DNA of 64,000 bases. It comes from Candidatus Kapaibacterium sp. Its GTDB lineage: Bacteria > Bacteroidota > Ignavibacteria > Kapaibacteriales > NICIL-2. Both the position numbers and the translations under genes were made by a program. The notes under the pieces are model-generated. The model did no database searches, was not told where the DNA came from, and worked only from the letters and a program-made list of their open reading frames with translations. The DNA is taken from positions 2,088,001 to 2,152,000 of the forward strand of contig BPHK01000001.1 in NCBI GenBank assembly GCA_026003495.1, read 5' to 3'. Below, piece by piece: positions 44,925 to 54,312 of the stretch. How positions within the stretch are numbered: position 1 is the stretch's first letter; each line of letters starts with the position of its first letter.

Positions 44925-45854
44925 CTACCAGAGTATCAGCGTCGTACGCAGCTCGCCGAATACGCCCCAGCTCGGGACAAGCTGGATACCGTTGGTGCGC
45001 TCGTAGAGTGGCACTTGCACGCCGAGTCGAACGATGAACGGCTCCCACAGCGTCAGTGCAACAGCAGGCAGCAGCTCGATGCGGAACGTCCCCGTTGCGC
45101 TGACGAGCGTTTCGCCGATGCGGTCAGGAGACGTCCAGCGCCACCGGCTGAGCAGTAGCGGAACGATCGGCAGATCGAGTGCTGTCGTGCTCAGCGCAAG
45201 GAGTGCCTGGACGTCGGTCCCCATCGTTCGGCCATTGACGTTGGTTCCAGGCTTACGAACAAGAATCGAAAGCGCAGCGTTTGCTTCAGGGTCATCGAAA
45301 CGATAGGCGCAGAATCCCCAGGCGAGTGCATCCCATGTGCTGGTGCCAGGCTGCACGTCGAGCGGCAACTCGACCCCACCGTCAGAGCGCTGGTAGTCTC
45401 CCGTCGGAGCTTTCGCTCCAATGCCGAGCGCAACAGTCCACGACGTAAGTGGAGAAGGTGGCACCACAGTGTATTTGACAATACCGAAGGCATCGCTCAA
45501 GCCCGCAGCGTGGTAGCGGTATACCGTCCCACTCGCAGAGACCCAGCGCGCTTTGTCTGTCAAGGGAAGTACTACGAGAACGCTCCACTGGCGAAGCGGG
45601 GAAAGCTCCAGCTCGAGATTGAGCGAATGTGCCCACGCGCGGCGTTGGTATGGATCGGCAATCGCTTGACTGCCGTTGAGCGTGCGATCCATCGCGGTGT
45701 ATGCGTAGACAGTAGCTGCAGTCATCGTTCCAACAGGCAGAGATCCCCGTTCAGTCCCACCGAGGAACGTCCCCGTCCCACCACAGCAGCTCTGACTGTA
45801 GAGCGCACCACCCACAGCGAGCATGCTCAGAACAGCCAAGAGCACAAGGAGCAT
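44925..45854 (-). CDS. Putative outer membrane beta-barrel protein
   Basis: A 309-aa protein with a signal peptide (LLVLLAVLSMLAVGGALYSQ) and alternating beta-strand-like segments throughout (LELELSPLRQWSVLVVLPL; SWTVALGIGAKAPTG), ending with aromatic LILW, consistent with an outer membrane barrel. CC residues follow the signal peptide (SQSCCGG). The family is not recognised. ATG at 45854 is 2 bases after the lipoprotein stop, so they are co-transcribed. Confidence 0.6.
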   Translation of the reverse strand: MLLVLLAVLSMLAVGGALYSQSCCGGTGTFLGGTERGSLPVGTMTAATVYAYTAMDRTLNGSQAIADPYQRRAWAHSLNLELELSPLRQWSVLVVLPLTDKARWVSASGTVYRYHAAGLSDAFGIVKYTVVPPSPLTSWTVALGIGAKAPTGDYQRSDGGVELPLDVQPGTSTWDALAWGFCAYRFDDPEANAALSILVRKPGTNVNGRTMGTDVQALLALSTTALDLPIVPLLLSRWRWTSPDRIGETLVSATGTFRIELLPAVALTLWEPFIVRLGVQVPLYERTNGIQLVPSWGVFGELRTTLILW

Positions 45855-45856
45855 CG

Positions 45857-46222
45857 TCAGAGAACAAAAACCGTGAAGAGCCGTCGGTCTTGGCCACCAC
45901 GACCGTCGTGCACAGCAACTTCCAGCGTAGCACTCAAACCGCTGCAGCACGGTGCGGGAAGGAACGTCACCTGCGCACCGGAGCCTAGAATATCACCATC
46001 GCTGGCGCGCCAAAAGTAACTCAGCTCGTCCCCATCGGGATCACGTGCGTAACAGGTAACCGTTACCGGTTGACCGACAATTGCTGCTCCTGCGACGACG
46101 ATGCTGTCAATGACGGGTGGATGATTCTCTCCTGAGGCTGTAGGGGAAGGATCCGACGAGCACGAAAGGAACACTGCTCCAGTAACGAATGCCAACAATG
46201 CCAAGAGAGAGCGCATAAACAT
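45857..46222 (-). CDS. Lipoprotein with PKD/Ig-like domain
   Basis: A 121-aa lipoprotein. LLALLAFVTGAVFLSC gives a lipobox (FLSC). The rest, HPPVIDSIVVAGAAIVGQPV and then CYARDPDGDELSYFWRASDG, is one PKD/Ig-like beta-sandwich ending VAVHDGRGGQDRRLF. It is probably surface or periplasm-facing and paired with the barrel protein downstream. ATG at 46222; no clear ribosome site. Confidence 0.7.
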   Translation of the reverse strand: MFMRSLLALLAFVTGAVFLSCSSDPSPTASGENHPPVIDSIVVAGAAIVGQPVTVTCYARDPDGDELSYFWRASDGDILGSGAQVTFLPAPCCSGLSATLEVAVHDGRGGQDRRLFTVFVL

Positions 46223-46233
46223 CTTTTCGGAGG

Positions 46234-46262
46234 TTGTAACTAGGTAAAAATACGTATATTTG
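46234..46262 (+). promoter_or_regulatory. Bacteroidota-type promoter of doxX
   Basis: TTG (46234-46236), 18 bases, then TATATTTG (46255-46262), close to TTG-N19-TAnnTTTG; the doxX ATG is 51 bases downstream. Confidence 0.55.
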
Positions 46263-46313
46263 TTTGGAATCTCATCATGCATGTTAGTAGCACGAACTCT
46301 AATGGAGGTTGCC

Positions 46314-46706
46314 ATGCCATACGTGCCACTTCTCGGACGGGTTCTCTATAGCCTCATCTTTCTGATGAGCGGGTTGAAAGTACATTTTTCCGCACAGGGA
46401 GTCCAATATGCTGAGGCAAATGGTGTCCCTGCAGCATCTGTCCTAGTGCCGCTAAGCGGAATTCTTGAAATCCTCGGTGCACTAAGCATTATCATTGGCT
46501 ATCGCGCCAAGCTCGGTGCGTGGCTACTAGTGCTCTTTCTGGTGCCTGTGACGTTCACAATGCATGCATTCTGGGCGGTCACCGACCCGATGCAGCAGCA
46601 AATTCAGCTATCCATGTTCCTGAAGAATCTTGCATTGCTCGGCGGCGCGCTGATCATCGCGTACCACGGCGCTGGACCGATCAGTCTCGACGAGCGCAAG
46701 CGTTAG
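46314..46706 (+). CDS. DoxX-family membrane protein
   Basis: A 130-aa four-helix membrane protein. GRVLYSLIFLMSGLKVHFS, PLSGILEILGALSIIIGY and FTMHAFWAV match DoxX/DoxD-like proteins, linked to oxidative stress or thiosulfate/quinone metabolism in some organisms. ATG at 46314 has a perfect GGAGG site 5 bases upstream. A strong hairpin follows the stop at 46741-46772. Confidence 0.82.
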   Translation: MPYVPLLGRVLYSLIFLMSGLKVHFSAQGVQYAEANGVPAASVLVPLSGILEILGALSIIIGYRAKLGAWLLVLFLVPVTFTMHAFWAVTDPMQQQIQLSMFLKNLALLGGALIIAYHGAGPISLDERKR

Positions 46707-46740
46707 CGTCGTCCAGCGGGCGTCACCGTCCGTTTGCTCT

Positions 46741-46772
46741 CCATTGTAGCGATCGACAGAATCGCTCAATGG
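46741..46772 (+). terminator. Hairpin after doxX
   Basis: CCATTG-T-AGCGAT (46741-46753) pairs with ATCGCT-CAATGG (46761-46772) around a 7-base loop: 12 bp with one bulged T. There is little U-tract afterwards; it is still the likeliest end of the doxX transcript. Confidence 0.55.
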
Positions 46773-46830
46773 CACACTTTCTGTGTTGACCATATGGTAA
46801 CATGTATCACAGTAACGTTATTTCCGTTGT

Positions 46831-48462
46831 ATGCGTACGATAGAACAACTTCTGGAAACACTGAGGGCGGAAGCGCAGCAGAACCCTGCATTTCGAAATA
46901 CAGTGGAACTCCTTCTTGCATTAGGAGAGGAGATTCTCCGCCCATCTGAGCATCAACTGACTACCCCAACACATGATCAGCTTTCCCATCATCCGTCCGT
47001 ATCGGAGGAGGGGTGTACAAAAAACGAGGCAAGTATTCACGAACCGACACAATCCCCCTCTGATGAAGATTTAGAGCGCCTCATTGCGCATTTCCGTAGT
47101 GGTGAAGCGCACGACGCTGCACTCTCCCGGCTGACTGAACGCTCCTGGGCAATCACTGATGACGGTGGAGAAGCAACACTCATCGAACCACCCTTCGACG
47201 CTGAGCTCGTAGCAACACGCGCTCGTCTCAAAGCGGAAGTAGCGCGTTGGTGTGCCGACCGCCTCCGGGGCAACATCCCACCCGATGCAGAAGCTCACTA
47301 CTACCGTAGTGCGATCACACGTGCAAAGGCATTGCCACAGTGTTACCTGTGGATGCTCGACTACCGCGGTCCCATTACAATGCTTGAGTATGTTGCTGAT
47401 TGCTACGACGCAGTCGCCGAAGTCGCCGAACTTGTGCCCTATATCCCAAAGGAACGTCACCGTCCTGACTGGGCTGATCGACTGCTCGAGCTTGCGGCAA
47501 CAGCACAATCAGCACTCCACCACGCATTGCGCAATTCCGGTCAAGACGTTCGCCGCTACCCCGATTCTGACCAGGAGGCTCTTGTTGAGTGGCTCAAGTG
47601 GTACACGAAGAAATTCCAAAAGTTCATTCCACGCCACATGGAGCTCCGCGATCCTGCCGACTATACACGCTCGGCGGAGCTCATTGCTGAACTGGATAAA
47701 TTGCGAACTGATCTCCAGAACACCGTGCTTGAGTTCGACGGTGTATCGCTCGAGAGCGGAATCCAGGCACCCAAGCCCATGCCTACCTCAGTGATTGCCA
47801 AAAAGCGGCTCCGGACGCTTCGCTACCATGTCGGGCATATCCTGCGTCGGAGCATCGAACCTGAGCACCACTGGCGGAAAATCCGTGAACAAGTCGAGTC
47901 ACTCGTCGAATCCGGCATTCCCCCGAGTAACGTTGAATTGCGAGACGCGCTCTTGCCAATCATCGAGGAAATGCCCACCAGCGATGACTTTCTCTCCCAG
48001 CCTCTCCGACTCGTCCTTCGGGAAATTGACCGATACCTTGCACGGCAAGAATCTTCTGCACGTGTTCACTACGAGGTAAGTGCACCCTCTCCAGAGGTGC
48101 TCGCTGTGCGGTCAGCGCTCATCGGCAAAGTAGTTCTGCTCATTGGCGGGGATGAGCGTCCCTATAGTCGCAGTGCCATCGAAAAGGCATTCGGGTTAGC
48201 CAAACTCGAGTGGATAGCAACACGTCCGCACGAATCGCTCGATGTATTTCTGCCGTACTTGAAGCGACCTGAAATCGCCCTTGTCCTGCTTGCAATTCGA
48301 TGGTCGAGTCATAGCTACGGAGAGATTGCGCCCCTGTGCAAAGAGTACGGTAAATCCCTCGTCCGCTTGCCCGGCGGCTACAGCCCCAACCAAATCGCCG
48401 CCCAAATCCTTGCACAAGCTGGAACAGCCCTTGGCGTAGATAGCTCCGGCGGCAGGACTTGA
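46831..48462 (+). CDS. Unknown protein with C-terminal DUF2325-like domain; 3' end overlaps tRNA-Asn
   Basis: A 543-aa soluble protein. The N-terminal 75 residues are low-complexity and polar; the middle (about 80-420) is helical and not recognised. The C-terminal part from about residue 426 (ALIGKVVLLIGGDERPYSRS; ALVLLAIRWSSHSYGEIAP; YGKSLVRLPGGYSPNQIA) resembles DUF2325, a Rossmann-like domain often seen near DNA-mobility and defence genes. The stop codon lies 19 bases inside the opposing tRNA-Asn, so the last residues are read from tRNA sequence. Function unknown. Confidence 0.7.
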   Translation: MRTIEQLLETLRAEAQQNPAFRNTVELLLALGEEILRPSEHQLTTPTHDQLSHHPSVSEEGCTKNEASIHEPTQSPSDEDLERLIAHFRSGEAHDAALSRLTERSWAITDDGGEATLIEPPFDAELVATRARLKAEVARWCADRLRGNIPPDAEAHYYRSAITRAKALPQCYLWMLDYRGPITMLEYVADCYDAVAEVAELVPYIPKERHRPDWADRLLELAATAQSALHHALRNSGQDVRRYPDSDQEALVEWLKWYTKKFQKFIPRHMELRDPADYTRSAELIAELDKLRTDLQNTVLEFDGVSLESGIQAPKPMPTSVIAKKRLRTLRYHVGHILRRSIEPEHHWRKIREQVESLVESGIPPSNVELRDALLPIIEEMPTSDDFLSQPLRLVLREIDRYLARQESSARVHYEVSAPSPEVLAVRSALIGKVVLLIGGDERPYSRSAIEKAFGLAKLEWIATRPHESLDVFLPYLKRPEIALVLLAIRWSSHSYGEIAPLCKEYGKSLVRLPGGYSPNQIAAQILAQAGTALGVDSSGGRT

Positions 48463-48517
48463 ACCTGCGACCCTCTGATTAACAGTCAGATGCTCTAACC
48501 AACTGAGCTACGCCGGA
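48444..48517 (-). tRNA. tRNA-Asn(GTT)
   Basis: Read on the minus strand: acceptor TCCGGCG pairs with CGCCGGA, D-arm AGCTCAGTTGGTTAGAGC, anticodon loop CTGTTAATC (GTT), T-arm GGTTCAAGTCC, discriminator G; no encoded CCA. 74 nt. A TATTTTTG element lies 10 bases upstream (48534-48527). Confidence 0.96.
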
Positions 48518-48526
48518 ATCGCGCTG

Positions 48527-48534
48527 CAAAAATA
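48527..48534 (-). promoter_or_regulatory. Bacteroidota-type -7 element for tRNA-Asn
   Basis: TATTTTTG on the minus strand, 10 bases before the mature tRNA 5' end; the start site would be a few bases upstream of the tRNA. Confidence 0.55.
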
Positions 48535-48656
48535 CAACACACGCTCCCACCTCTTGGATGCACCCAGGCAGCGATTGGCCAATTGAGCCGCACAGCGTCG
48601 AGTACCGGTTTCTGCAAATTCGCAGCACCTGCAGCATCCCTTATGAACCACAGACC

Positions 48657-49922
48657 ATGCGCAAACGTCTCCTCGATTCGACCTATCGTCCATCGTCGCT
48701 GGTAACGCCAGCGTGTACAGAGCTTCCCTCAGGACTGCGCGTCATCACCGATACCGTTCCCTATGCACGGACAGTCGCACTTGGCGTCTGGGTTGAGTGT
48801 GGCAGCCGTCACGATACAAGTGCTGGGATTGCGCACATGCTCGAGCACGTCCTCTTTCGCCGCTCCCGGCGGACCAGCGGGATGGCTCGCTCCCGGCGGG
48901 TCGAAGAGCTCGGCGCATACCTAAATGCTTCGACCTCGAAAGAACTAACGTGCTACGACGTCCGCGGCCTGGCAGAGCATCTTGAGCAGCTTGTGGATAT
49001 CCTCTTCGAGCTGGTCTTTGCGCCAGCATTCACTCCGCGCGACGTCGAAAAAGAGCGTGCCATCATCGCTGAAGAGATCCGCTCCTACGAAGATGACCCT
49101 GAAGAGGTCGTCTGCGATGCACTCGATGAGCTGCTCTTTGGCTCGCACCCACTGGCACACCCAATCGCAGGAACGCTCGAGAGCATCGCTCAGATTACGG
49201 CCAGCGATCTCGAAGTCTTCCACTGCACCTGGTACGTCGGCTCGCGCTGTGCGGTCATCGCCAGCGGACCAATCGAGCATCATGCACTGGTCGAGATCGT
49301 CGAGCGCGCACTTGAACGGTGGAGCGTACCCTCCGGCATTCGCCCAATGAGTTCCCCACCACCCCGACGCCGTTCTCCGCAACGGCGGATTCTTGCCCGC
49401 ACATTCCAACAGGCACATTGTGCGCTCGGAATCCGCGTCGCTGGTGCGCAGCATCCGAGCCGTCATGCGTTGGCGGTGCTCAACGTCCTCTGGGGCGATA
49501 GCAGCAGCTGCCGTCTCTACCGCCGTGTGCGTGAACAGCGTGCGTTAGCGTACAACGTGTATTCCACGCTCCAGCTGTGGAGCGATTGCGGCGAGCTAAC
49601 CATCTATGCCGGCACCCACCCGAACCGCGTCACTGCAACGCTCGACGCAATCACCGACGAAATCGCGCGGCTCGGCACGGCAGCACCGACAGCAGCAGAA
49701 TTCCGCCGTGCCCAGCAACAGTTGCGCGCTTCTCTGGTGATGAGCACCGAAAGCCTCTCGGCCCGCATGCATGCGCTTGCCAGAATGGTGCTCGAGGAAA
49801 AAAGGCTCGAACCGATCGAGGCCGGCATCGAGTCAATCGAAAACACAACACTCGAACAGGTCCAATCGCTGGCTGCGAGCATAAGCGACCCCTCCCAGTG
49901 GTCCGTAGTCGTGTGTCAGTAA
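48657..49922 (+). CDS. M16-family zinc peptidase
   Basis: A 421-aa pitrilysin/processing peptidase-like protein. The inverted zinc motif is H60-M-L-E63-H64 (AGIAHMLEHVLF), with acidic residues in EIRSYEDDPEE as the likely third ligand region. The C-terminal half carries the R-Y/V-type segment (RRVREQRALAYNVYSTLQ) seen in M16B enzymes. Single-domain-pair length (about 420 aa) matches bacterial M16B. ATG at 48657; earlier in-frame sequence starts at 48558. No partner M16 gene is adjacent. Confidence 0.85.
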   Translation: MRKRLLDSTYRPSSLVTPACTELPSGLRVITDTVPYARTVALGVWVECGSRHDTSAGIAHMLEHVLFRRSRRTSGMARSRRVEELGAYLNASTSKELTCYDVRGLAEHLEQLVDILFELVFAPAFTPRDVEKERAIIAEEIRSYEDDPEEVVCDALDELLFGSHPLAHPIAGTLESIAQITASDLEVFHCTWYVGSRCAVIASGPIEHHALVEIVERALERWSVPSGIRPMSSPPPRRRSPQRRILARTFQQAHCALGIRVAGAQHPSRHALAVLNVLWGDSSSCRLYRRVREQRALAYNVYSTLQLWSDCGELTIYAGTHPNRVTATLDAITDEIARLGTAAPTAAEFRRAQQQLRASLVMSTESLSARMHALARMVLEEKRLEPIEAGIESIENTTLEQVQSLAASISDPSQWSVVVCQ

Positions 49923-49935
49923 CGCATGCTGGTGC

Positions 49936-50823
49936 CTAGCGCGTGCGAGGGATCGTTGCATCCGCGCTCCAGAGCAACTTCTGCCGGAGAACGTCGAAGT
50001 ACGTCGTGTCGGAGCGCTTGATCAGACGCGCCGTCTGCGAGGAGCGGCGAAGGGTACACCGCATCCCCGGCTCGAAGGGAGCAACATACTGCCCATCGGC
50101 AACGAGGGAAGCTGCATGACTTTCGGCATCGAGCATGAGCGTGACCTCTGCGCTATCGCCGATGACGAGCGGCCGGAGCGTCAGCATGTGCGGGCAGATC
50201 GGCACGATGCAAAGTACCGGTGCTGATGGCGCCACAATTGGTCCGCCGCATGAGAGCGCATACGCCGTCGAACCGGTCGGTGTGGTCACGAGCAATCCAT
50301 CGGCGCGATAGCGTGCGATGTAGTGCTCGTCCACCCACGCATGGATCGTGATCATCCGCGAGGAATCGCGCTTTTCCAGCGCAAACTCGTTGAGCGCGTA
50401 GAGCACGGTCGGGCGTTCGTCCAGCTCGATTGTCGTCTCGACCATTGCCCGATCAACGATGCGGTACCGACCGCTGAGCACGTCATCAATCGTTGTCTCG
50501 AGCGCATCGGCGGGAAATTCCGCAAGGAAGCCGAGCTTGCCCAAGTTGACTCCCAACAGCGGCAGATCGCTTTCGGCAAGTTTCCGTGCGCACGCGAGCA
50601 TCGTGCCATCGCCCCCAAAACACATGACGACGTCGGCAAAGCGTCCGAATTCTTCCAACGGGAGCGCCTCGACCTGCTCGGCGAGCGCAGGCAGCATCCG
50701 CGCTTTGACTTCCGGCTCGACGCAGACCTCCGCACCGCGCTTGAGCAGCAGCTCGACTGCTTCCACCACGCGGCGGAGCGCATCGGTCTTCCCCAAGTTC
50801 ACGTACAGTCCGATTCGGTTCAT
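49936..50823 (-). CDS. nadK: NAD kinase
   Basis: A 295-aa enzyme phosphorylating NAD to NADP. VVMCFGGDGTMLACAR (GGDGT), LGVNLGKLGFLAEF, ALNEFALEKRD (conserved NE) and VTTPTGSTAYALSCGGPIV are diagnostic. Its start overlaps the DUF1844 stop by 4 bases (ATGA). Co-transcription with a transhydrogenase subunit (51107-51427) makes sense, since both control NADP(H) supply. Confidence 0.94.
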   Translation of the reverse strand: MNRIGLYVNLGKTDALRRVVEAVELLLKRGAEVCVEPEVKARMLPALAEQVEALPLEEFGRFADVVMCFGGDGTMLACARKLAESDLPLLGVNLGKLGFLAEFPADALETTIDDVLSGRYRIVDRAMVETTIELDERPTVLYALNEFALEKRDSSRMITIHAWVDEHYIARYRADGLLVTTPTGSTAYALSCGGPIVAPSAPVLCIVPICPHMLTLRPLVIGDSAEVTLMLDAESHAASLVADGQYVAPFEPGMRCTLRRSSQTARLIKRSDTTYFDVLRQKLLWSADATIPRTR

Positions 50824-51110
50824 CCGCGCATGCCCTCCGACGGTTGTGGCGACGAACTTGCTGCATCCCGGACCCGGACGTACGCCAACCGAAGTTCAGC
50901 AAGCGAGCCGAGGAGAAAGCGCTCCTCGTCGTCCGAACGTGCGGCTCGTGTACGTTGTTCGAGCAGGTCGAGGAGATCGATCGCAAGTCGCGCGGCGTCC
51001 AAATCCTGCCGTGGTTGATTCGACCCAGGTTCAGGCACCTCCCCCAACGCAACAAGCGCTTGCGTCACCAGCAACGCTCCAAGATCGCGTAAGTCCAACG
51101 GCCGATTCAT
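50820..51110 (-). CDS. DUF1844 protein
   Basis: A 96-aa helical protein. LDLRDLGALLVTQALVALG, then the Pro-rich stretch and DLDAARLAIDLLDLLEQRTR, match the DUF1844 family (small cytoplasmic, function unknown). It overlaps both the pntA2-like gene upstream and nadK downstream by 4 bases each (ATGA), so all three are one operon. Confidence 0.75.
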   Translation of the reverse strand: MNRPLDLRDLGALLVTQALVALGEVPEPGSNQPRQDLDAARLAIDLLDLLEQRTRAARSDDEERFLLGSLAELRLAYVRVRDAASSSPQPSEGMRG

Positions 51111-51427
51111 TGCTGCTCCCGACGGCGATGAGCAAACATTTCCAACATCCGGTCCGTTACGACAAAGCCACCCACGACGTTGAGTGTACCCAGAACAACT
51201 GCAAGAAAACCCAACACCATCGCTGTGGTATTCGACGGAGATGCATGCCCCAACACGATGATTGCGCCGATGAGCACGACGCCATGGATCGCATTTGCGC
51301 CTGACATCAGCGGCGTGTGGAGGACCGACGGCACCTTCGAGATTACCTCGATGCCAACGATCACCGACAGAATGAGCACGTACACAAGCTCAATGTTCGC
51401 AGCCAAAAATACAAGGAGCGCTTCCAT
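51107..51427 (-). CDS. NAD(P) transhydrogenase alpha subunit, membrane part (PntAA2-like)
   Basis: A 106-aa membrane protein with three to four helices. VGIEVISKVPSVLHTPLMSG and GTLNVVGGFVVTDRMLEMF are the characteristic TM sequence of the C-terminal, proton-channel portion of PntA, which in many bacteria is a separate PntAA2 subunit. The matching NAD-binding subunit (PntAA1) and PntB are not adjacent. ATG at 51427 is used. It is upstream of DUF1844 and nadK. Confidence 0.8.
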   Translation of the reverse strand: MEALLVFLAANIELVYVLILSVIVGIEVISKVPSVLHTPLMSGANAIHGVVLIGAIIVLGHASPSNTTAMVLGFLAVVLGTLNVVGGFVVTDRMLEMFAHRRREQQ

Positions 51428-51636
51428 TACAACCGTCGTAGTAGTGACTGTCGGCAGCGAAACTACAACAGCCCACACGTCGAGTGTTGAACCGAGCACC
51501 ACCCAGCGTGGCACCAAGCGGCAACGCCACCGATGGAACATCTGCACGCTCCTTCCGCGAGAGGATCACCCGCCGAGTGCCTTCTGCACCGATCAGCCTG
51601 TGTGCAGCACGCGCTCGGTACATCGCCCAGCAGCAG

Positions 51637-51644
51637 TATCTTTG
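51637..51644 (+). promoter_or_regulatory. Bacteroidota-type -7 element for the thioredoxin-like gene
   Basis: TATCTTTG, 36 bases before the ATG at 51680. Confidence 0.45.
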
Positions 51645-51679
51645 CCGCCCATCCGGCATTCCACTCCTCCAGGAGCACT

Positions 51680-53290
51680 ATGCACCGTTTGATTGCAGCA
51701 CTTGCAGCGTTTGTCTTTTGCTCGCTGTTGGCGTTTGCCGAGCAGATCGAGATTAGCGGTCGCATTCTTGATGCTCGCGGCAATCCGCTTCCTGTCGCAC
51801 ACGCCGAACTTCGCCGCGCAGGACGGCTGGAGCCATTGGTGCAGGTACGCGCAAATCCCGATGGCAGCTTTGCGCTCAGTGCCAGCGGTGAAGGGCTCTT
51901 CCTGGTCCGTCTTGCAGGGCTGCACCACCGCTCGATCGATATCCCCGTGGTGGTTGGTTCCGCTGCAGTCCGCGAGCGTCTGACGGTGCAGCTTGCGACC
52001 CTCCCATTCCCCGAAACGCGCGATAGCGTCCTGCTCAGCCACCGCGGCGCACTTCCAACGACGACCGAAGGGACGCTGCTCCGAGAACGCAAGGAGGGAT
52101 ACATCCTTGGTGGCCTCCGCCGCGGCGATCACTACCGGATCGTCATCCGCGGTCAAGGGCGCGGAGTGGTCACTGCATCGAGTCGAGATAGCCTCATGCT
52201 TGCTCCCGATGGCTATTACGTCGGCATTCTCCGCACCGATAGCCTCGTATTCGATCCAGCCGAATTGCCGCGGCGGAGCGATGCAGGGACCATCACATGC
52301 CAATCTGCCCAGTGGCAACAGATTGCCAATGCATACCAAGCGCTGGTGCAGTACCAGCAGGCGTTTGCTGATTCGAGCAATGCAGCGCTGGCACGCGCTG
52401 TGCGCACCGGCGGAAGTGCTGGCGATGCTGGCGCAATCCATACATCGCTCGGCGCATGGCGATGGCGTGATACAATCCTCGCACGCCTTGCAACTGCGCG
52501 TTCACCGCTGGCAGAGCAGTTCTGGTTGCTCTTCGCGCTCGCATTGCCTGCCGGCGACGGCACCGATGAGCTGCACCGTCGGGCATTGCGTGAGATTCCG
52601 CCATCGTCGCCGCTGTGGGCACTCGACCCGCAGCTTGTCTTCCAAGCGCTCGCGCACCGCACCGATGCTGAGCGTCGGCAGTTCCTCGACGCACTCATCG
52701 AAACCAATCCCGATACCACCGCCCGTGCAGTCTGCGCATTCACCGAACTTGTCGCTGCCTTCACCGCCCGCGATCGGGAACGTGCGCGGATGCTCTACAC
52801 TGTCCTGACCAAGCGCTGCCCGACGCATCCATTGGCGAAGACCGCTGAGCGGTATAATCCCGACCGCCGGATCCAGCGTGGTGCCACTCTGCCTGAGTTT
52901 CGCCTGCCAGGGAAGCAGCGCGGTACTGCTATTACCCGCGAACGCGTGCTCGGGCAGCCGCTGCTGGTTGCAATCGTGCTCGGCGATTGCCAGCCATGCG
53001 CAGAGCGTCTGGCTGAGCTTGCCCAGTGGCGTGATTCGACCAAGCACCCGCTCCGGCTGCTCATCGCAAGCGTTGGCACACCGAGCGGCGAGCTGGCACG
53101 CGTGCTCGAACGCATTCCGCACGAGCTTTCTATTGTTTCATCGCCAAGCGCACCGGAGCTTGAGCCATTCGAAGTCGAAGGGTTCCCCACCTTTGTGCTG
53201 ACGGACGCAACGGGCACTATCCGTGCAACGAATCAGGAACTTCGTTCCTTGCGGACCGATGTCGGACGTTACCTCGATCAACAGCCATGA
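51680..53290 (+). CDS. Secreted thioredoxin-like (TlpA/DUF4369-type) protein
   Basis: A 536-aa protein with a signal peptide ([17 protein letters not shown]). Residues about 22-110 form a carboxypeptidase-regulatory-like beta-sandwich ([20 protein letters not shown]). The middle (about 200-390) is alpha-helical and unrecognised. The C-terminal domain (about 400-536) is thioredoxin-like with a CxxC active site, [10 protein letters not shown], and cis-Pro region [11 protein letters not shown]. It likely reduces or isomerises disulfides in the periplasm. ATG 51680 has AGGAG 6 bases upstream. The stop overlaps pheS by 4 bases. Confidence 0.82.
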   Translation: MHRLIAALAAFVFCSLLAFAEQIEISGRILDARGNPLPVAHAELRRAGRLEPLVQVRANPDGSFALSASGEGLFLVRLAGLHHRSIDIPVVVGSAAVRERLTVQLATLPFPETRDSVLLSHRGALPTTTEGTLLRERKEGYILGGLRRGDHYRIVIRGQGRGVVTASSRDSLMLAPDGYYVGILRTDSLVFDPAELPRRSDAGTITCQSAQWQQIANAYQALVQYQQAFADSSNAALARAVRTGGSAGDAGAIHTSLGAWRWRDTILARLATARSPLAEQFWLLFALALPAGDGTDELHRRALREIPPSSPLWALDPQLVFQALAHRTDAERRQFLDALIETNPDTTARAVCAFTELVAAFTARDRERARMLYTVLTKRCPTHPLAKTAERYNPDRRIQRGATLPEFRLPGKQRGTAITRERVLGQPLLVAIVLGDCQPCAERLAELAQWRDSTKHPLRLLIASVGTPSGELARVLERIPHELSIVSSPSAPELEPFEVEGFPTFVLTDATGTIRATNQELRSLRTDVGRYLDQQP

Positions 53291-54312
53291 CACGCCAGGA
53301 CGTCGAAGCATTCTGTGCGGAAACACGTGCCGCACTCGAGGCCATCAACTCCCCGGAAGCACTCGAGCAGTTTCGGCTGACCTACCTCGTCCAGAAAGGG
53401 CGTATCCGCCAGATGCTCGACCAACTCCGCCACGTGCCACCAGAGGAAAAGCCCATCATCGGACGGCTCCTCAATGACTTGCGGCGCACCGTCGAAGCAG
53501 AGTATGCGGCGCTCGCCGAGCGCTTTCGGCAGGAACGCTCGCGAGCGGACTTCGACCCGACGCTGCCTGGTCGCCCACTGCCGACCGGATCGCTCCATCC
53601 CGTTCTTCAAACGCTCGACCGGATGGTGGAGATATTCATTCGCATGGGATTCGCCGTTGCGCATGGCCCGGACGTCGAGGATGATTACCACAACTTCGAA
53701 GCGCTCAACTTCCCGCCCGATCATCCTGCACGCGATATGCAGGACACGTTCTTTCTCAAGCGCACTGATCGGAGCGGCAACCCCCTCCTGCTCCGCACGC
53801 ACACATCACCGGTGCAGATTCGGCTGATGGAATCCATGCAGCCGCCGATTCGCGCGATCATGCCGGGGCGCGTCTATCGCAACGAAGCAATCAGTGCGCG
53901 GTCACTGGCAGAATTCCACCAGCTCGAAGGTCTCTGCATTGACGAGCACACAAGCTTTGCTGACCTGAAAGGCACCATGATCGCCTTTGCCGAGCAGATG
54001 TACGGCAGCGGCATTCGCTACCGGTTCCGGCCATCGTTCTTTCCCTTCACTGAGCCAAGCGCGGAAATGGACATCGAGTGCTTCCTCTGCAGTGGGAAAG
54101 GCTGCCGCGTCTGCAAGTACTCCGGATGGCTCGAAATCGTTGGCTGCGGGATGGTGCATCCGAACGTCCTCCGTGCATGCGGATTAGATCCCGAACGCTG
54201 GCAAGGCTATGCCTTCGGGTTTGGAATCGAACGCGTAACGATGCTCCTTGCTGGCATTGACGACATCCGACTGCTCTACGAAAACGACCTTCGGCTCCTC
54301 GAGCAGTTTTAG
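53287..54312 (+). CDS. pheS: Phenylalanyl-tRNA synthetase alpha subunit
   Basis: A 341-aa class II synthetase subunit that charges tRNA-Phe together with PheT. The N-terminal coiled coil (about 1-85), [41 protein letters not shown] (motif 2) and the motif 3 region [13 protein letters not shown] are present. pheT is not in the window, a split from the common pheST pair. ATG overlaps the preceding stop (ATGA); the stop overlaps the convergent TonB receptor by 4 bases. Confidence 0.95.
   Translation: MTRQDVEAFCAETRAALEAINSPEALEQFRLTYLVQKGRIRQMLDQLRHVPPEEKPIIGRLLNDLRRTVEAEYAALAERFRQERSRADFDPTLPGRPLPTGSLHPVLQTLDRMVEIFIRMGFAVAHGPDVEDDYHNFEALNFPPDHPARDMQDTFFLKRTDRSGNPLLLRTHTSPVQIRLMESMQPPIRAIMPGRVYRNEAISARSLAEFHQLEGLCIDEHTSFADLKGTMIAFAEQMYGSGIRYRFRPSFFPFTEPSAEMDIECFLCSGKGCRVCKYSGWLEIVGCGMVHPNVLRACGLDPERWQGYAFGFGIERVTMLLAGIDDIRLLYENDLRLLEQF

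Noticed and set aside
46786..46830. TTGACC with a downstream TA-rich stretch before the DUF2325 gene as a sigma-70 promoter
   Set aside because: No convincing -10 at 17 bases and no TAnnTTTG; left uncalled.
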